Origin: Palsa-504 sp963753225
GTDB lineage: Bacteria > Actinomycetota > Actinomycetes > Streptosporangiales > Streptosporangiaceae
Reading direction: 5' to 3'
Length of the DNA: 64,000 bases
Assembly: GCA_963753225.1 (NCBI GenBank)
Contig: CAVWBQ010000025.1
Span: 1 to 64,000 of the forward strand
Shown here: in pieces, positions 61,313 through 64,000 of the stretch
Layout: the number at the start of each line of letters is the position of its first letter
How positions within the stretch are numbered: position 1 is the first letter of the stretch
Translations under genes and position numbers: made by a program
Notes under the pieces: generated by a model
Database searches by the model: none
What the model was told of the DNA's origin: nothing
The model's input: the letters and a program-made list of their open reading frames with translations, nothing else

Positions 61313-61933
61313 GTGACCACGCGGGAAACGCAAATCCGTGAGGAGCCGACCCGCCGCGCTGACCCGGCGGGCAACGAGCGCCTGACGGCGATGACCGGAG
61401 CCGTGCTGCTCGTGCTGTTCGTCGCCGAGTGCATCACCCTGCTGAACATCGGTAACCTGCTCACGCTGCACGTCTTCCTCGGGATGCTGCTACTGGGCCC
61501 GGTCGGCCTGAAGATCGGCTCCACGCTCTGGCGTTTCACCAGGTACTACACCGGCTCGGCGGCTTACGTGCGGAAGGGTCCGCCGGCTCCGCTGCAGCGG
61601 GTGACGGGGCCGTTCGTCATCTTGACCACCGTGGCCGTCCTGGGCACGGGGATCATGCTGGCCGTCGAGGGCCCGGGCAACGGGTCCTGGGGCCGGCTGC
61701 ACCACCTGTCGTTCTTTCTCTGGGTGGCCGTCATCGTCATCCACCTGGCCTCGTATGTCCCGAAGCTGCCCAGGATGCTGTCGGGCCGGGCGGATCACGC
61801 CCGCCACCTGCTCGCGGCCCGGGCCACGCGCTGGCTGCTGCTGTGCGGTTCCCTGATCGCCGGCCTGGGGCTGGCGTTCGCGACCTATCACCTCTCGGCC
61901 AAATTTGGCGGCTCGCACAGCATCATCCCGTAA
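61313..61933 (+). CDS. Cytochrome b561-like four-helix membrane protein
   Basis: A 206-aa protein with four membrane helices (about 27-45, 50-68, 98-118, 132-152) and a fifth near the C-terminus. His residues sit inside or at the ends of helices (LLTLHVFLGML, WGRLHHLSFFLWVAVIVIHL), a layout that could hold b-type heme as in b561/ferric-reductase-like proteins. The electron partner is unknown. GTG start. A short hairpin follows the stop. Confidence 0.65.
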   Translation: MTTRETQIREEPTRRADPAGNERLTAMTGAVLLVLFVAECITLLNIGNLLTLHVFLGMLLLGPVGLKIGSTLWRFTRYYTGSAAYVRKGPPAPLQRVTGPFVILTTVAVLGTGIMLAVEGPGNGSWGRLHHLSFFLWVAVIVIHLASYVPKLPRMLSGRADHARHLLAARATRWLLLCGSLIAGLGLAFATYHLSAKFGGSHSIIP

Positions 61934-61951
61934 ACCGGTGCCTGGCCGGTT
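61933..61951 (+). terminator. Possible terminator hairpin
   Basis: AACCGG/CCGGTT (61933-61938 with 61946-61951) with a 7-nt loop sits directly on the stop of the b561-like gene; no U-run follows. Confidence 0.3.
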
Positions 61952-62354
61952 GCCCCGGCCGCTTGGCTGGCCGCGTCCCTGGACGGTCGGGTGTGGCACG
62001 TCCGGCGACGGGTTCGCGCCGCGCCGCCCCGGCGGGATTTGACTCCCCCTGCTATATGGGCGAGGCACCCATCCACGAACCTTGGGCCTCGGCTGACCTT
62101 TGATGGGTGCCGTGGACGGTTGCCCGCGCCATGGTGGAGGTGCTCTTCCGCCGCTGCAAGCCGTCAGAGCGGGTAAGGGGCCTCGATCACGAGGCGGCGC
62201 GCCGAACTGGCCAGATGGATGTTTGATCTGTAAAAGACCCCTCTATTGGTACTGGTCAGATCTCACGCGGGCGGCGGGCCGGACAGGATGTCCCCGAGAC
62301 GCGGTCCCGTGCGACACCGTGGCCCGGGTTGCTGGGCGCGGTGATCATCGGGTA
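61934..62354. other. Gap before the HNH gene
   Basis: No supported gene. An inverted repeat GGCACCCATC/GATGGGTGCC (about 62066-62113, loop near 29 nt) and an AT-richer stretch around 62218-62255 (GATGTTTGATCTGTAAAAGA) are present. It does not fold as a tRNA. Confidence 0.45.
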
Positions 62355-64000
62355 CTAGCGATCGTGGGGTCGCCGGGACCGGCGGGCAGTGGTGGTGCCG
62401 ATGGCCCCGGGCGTGCCGGGGCTGTTACCCGGCGCGGGCGGGGGTCCGTGGCTGTGCAGGACCTTGGTCTTGTCCTTGTTCCACGCGGTCGTGGTCCCGT
62501 CGGGGTTGAGTACCAGGGTCCAGCCCTGCTGGTGGATGACGATCTGGTGGTGGAAAAAGCACAACAGCACGCAGTCTTTGGTGCTGGTCTTGCCGCCGTT
62601 CTTCTTGTGTTTCGTGTGGTGGACGTCGCACGCCGACGCGGGCTGGTTGCAGCCGCCGGCCCACCGGCACTTGCGGTCCCGCAGCACCACCGCGTTGCGG
62701 ATCCCGGCGGGGATCGACTCGGCGTAGCCGATGTCCAGCGGCAGGCTCGGCCCGCCCAGCCGGGCGCCGAGCTGCCGGCGCCGCAAGAAGCTGGCCAGCC
62801 CGCCCGGCCCGGACAGCAGGTCCACGGCCTTGCCGATCACCGCCTGCTCCAGCGCCGCCCACGCCGCCGTGGTGCCCGGGGCCGGCGTGCTGCCCGGAGC
62901 CGGGGTGTCCGGAGCCGCCGGGCCCGGGGCCGGGGTGCCCGGGCGGCTGGCGTCGCCGGCCCGGCGGTGCCGGTCCAGTTCCACGCACAGCCGGATCAGG
63001 TCTTCCAGCGCGTCCAGGTTCACGTCGCCGGTGACCAGCGGGGCCATCGCCGCATCGCAGGCGATGCCCTCGGCGGCGTCGCCGTCGAGCCAGGCGCCGC
63101 CGTCGCTGCCGGTCTCGGACGCGAACGCCCGGCACCCGGCCCACCGCTCCCGCACCCGCGCCGTCCACTGCTCCTGCAAAGCGGAGTCGCCGTCCAGCAG
63201 CAGCAGGTCGGCCAGCGAGATATGCACCCACGCCTTCACCGGCTGCCCGGCCCGCTCGGGCACCAGGTCACTGGCGACGAGGCGCCGCATCGCCTCGGCC
63301 AGCGCGTCGTGATACCGCTGCTCCTTCGTCCGGTCATCGTCCTTGCCGGCCGGGGCGCCCAGCGCATCCAGCACCCGCCCGGCCACCTCCGCGCACTCCG
63401 GCGTCAGCTCCCCGTGCAGCACCCCCGCGCCGCCGAACGTGACCGCCAGCTTCAGCCCCCGGTCCGCCAGATCCCGGCCCGGATCCTCATCCGGCAGGTC
63501 ACCGCGGGCCCGCTCGTACATCTGCGCGAACAGCGACGCCAGCTCCTCCAAACCCAGCCCGCCCGCCGCAGCCGCCAGCAGCAGCTCGTCGGACTCCTCC
63601 CGGAACTTCTCCGGCAGCCGGCTCGTCCACACGCAGATCAGCCGCCCGACCGACTCCGAGACCTGCCGGGCGGCCAGCGCCGCGACCACCGTCGGGTGGG
63701 TGCGGGTCCGCCCGGCCCAGGCGGCGTGCCCGACGGCGGCGCCCCGGGTGATCCCGGTCCGGTGCATCAGCCACGACACCGCGCTGTACTCCGCGTCATC
63801 GGCGCAGCCCTGCCCCGCGGTGAACCCGGCCAGGATCGACGCCCGGGCGGCGGTGGCGACCGCGCCGGCCTGCTCGAGTTCGCGCAGGCACTCGGCCTGG
63901 GTCGCGGTAGATAGCTGGGCGGCGTCGGCGGCGGCCAGGTAGCCCAGCCCGGCGCGGACCATGTCCAGCGCCTCGCCGACACTGGCAAAGGCCGGGGCGT
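62355..64000 (-). CDS. DUF222/HNH endonuclease domain protein, 5' end missing
   Basis: The frame is open past the window end (APAFASVGEALD precedes the ATG at 63962), so the start lies outside. The DUF222 domain covers most of the protein (ATQAECLRELEQAGAVATAA, AAWAGRTRTHPTVVAALAAR), a Pro/Ala/Gly linker with PGTPAPGPAAPDTPAPGS follows, then a C-terminal HNH nuclease: DRKCRWAGGCNQPASACDVH, HHTKHKKNGGKTS and CVLLCFFHHQIVIH. Such genes are repeated and mobile in actinomycete genomes (13E12-type); the role is unknown. Confidence 0.88.
   Translation of the reverse strand, partial: APAFASVGEALDMVRAGLGYLAAADAAQLSTATQAECLRELEQAGAVATAARASILAGFTAGQGCADDAEYSAVSWLMHRTGITRGAAVGHAAWAGRTRTHPTVVAALAARQVSESVGRLICVWTSRLPEKFREESDELLLAAAAGGLGLEELASLFAQMYERARGDLPDEDPGRDLADRGLKLAVTFGGAGVLHGELTPECAEVAGRVLDALGAPAGKDDDRTKEQRYHDALAEAMRRLVASDLVPERAGQPVKAWVHISLADLLLLDGDSALQEQWTARVRERWAGCRAFASETGSDGGAWLDGDAAEGIACDAAMAPLVTGDVNLDALEDLIRLCVELDRHRRAGDASRPGTPAPGPAAPDTPAPGSTPAPGTTAAWAALEQAVIGKAVDLLSGPGGLASFLRRRQLGARLGGPSLPLDIGYAESIPAGIRNAVVLRDRKCRWAGGCNQPASACDVHHTKHKKNGGKTSTKDCVLLCFFHHQIVIHQQGWTLVLNPDGTTTAWNKDKTKVLHSHGPPPAPGNSPGTPGAIGTTTARRSRRPHDR

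Noticed and set aside
62066..62113. Possible tRNA from the inverted repeat
   Set aside because: Only one 10-bp stem with a long loop; no anticodon arm, T-loop or other tRNA landmarks.

Overview
This window comes from a high-GC actinomycete chromosome. The heme genes follow the coproporphyrin-dependent order (hemE, hemY, hemQ). There are several F420/flavin oxidoreductases of the LLM and PPOX types, a DUF3000 gene, a DinB protein, a large LAL-type LuxR regulator, an Lrp and a PucR regulator, and a DUF222/HNH endonuclease. GTG starts and ATGA/GTGA overlaps are common. No tRNA, rRNA, CRISPR array or phage module was seen. The order cannot be fixed from sequence alone; a Streptosporangiales- or Catenulisporales-like soil actinomycete would fit.

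Layout. 1-9.2 kb: 3' part of fprA, two small or secreted unknowns, polyphosphate kinase with an overlapping Nudix-histidine phosphatase fusion, a DedA protein, and a coupled DUF3000-RNase D pair. 9.3-14.6 kb: heme synthesis (hemE, hemY, hemQ) with an inserted DUF4349 lipoprotein, ArfB and a cupin. 14.6-25.2 kb: LAL regulator, two LLM oxidoreductases in closely spaced divergent pairs, an intracellular-looking GH5 enzyme, a D-amino-acid-oxidase-like flavoprotein and a broken exported phosphoesterase. 25.3-30.3 kb: a probable diamine or omega-amino acid catabolic cluster (class III aminotransferase, Lrp, aldehyde dehydrogenase, and a nitrilase homologue without its cysteine). 30.3-34.6 kb: accessory patch with inverted repeats, an EamA transporter, an AlkA-type glycosylase and a truncated ISKra4-type transposase. 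34.6-42.3 kb: a GntR-controlled, translationally coupled aldonate (Weimberg-type) operon with a broken GH28 gene. 42.3-50.2 kb: F420 oxidase, DinB, an ECF sigma region-2/membrane fusion, a PRTase, and a PucR-controlled aminotransferase-mmsA pair. 50.3-58.7 kb: MMPL exporter, a two-component system with a DUF4097 protein, and an SDR-NCS1 permease operon. 59.2-64 kb: membrane Ser/Thr kinase, a b561-like membrane protein and a 5'-truncated DUF222/HNH gene.

The main cross-window signals are these. (1) Many genes have a TANNNT/GANNNT-like hexamer exactly 6-7 nt before the start codon, which implies leaderless transcripts. (2) Short perfect tandem duplications sit on or next to stop codons, several carrying CTAG. 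(3) Three genes look internally deleted relative to their families, two of them also frameshifted. (4) Two catabolic enzymes (the nitrilase and the SDR) lack expected catalytic residues. No single obviously new defence or biosynthetic system is visible. The best leads are the sigma-membrane fusion, the nitrilase pseudoenzyme, the mutually overlapping divergent promoters and the GAGTGATTC inverted-repeat elements.
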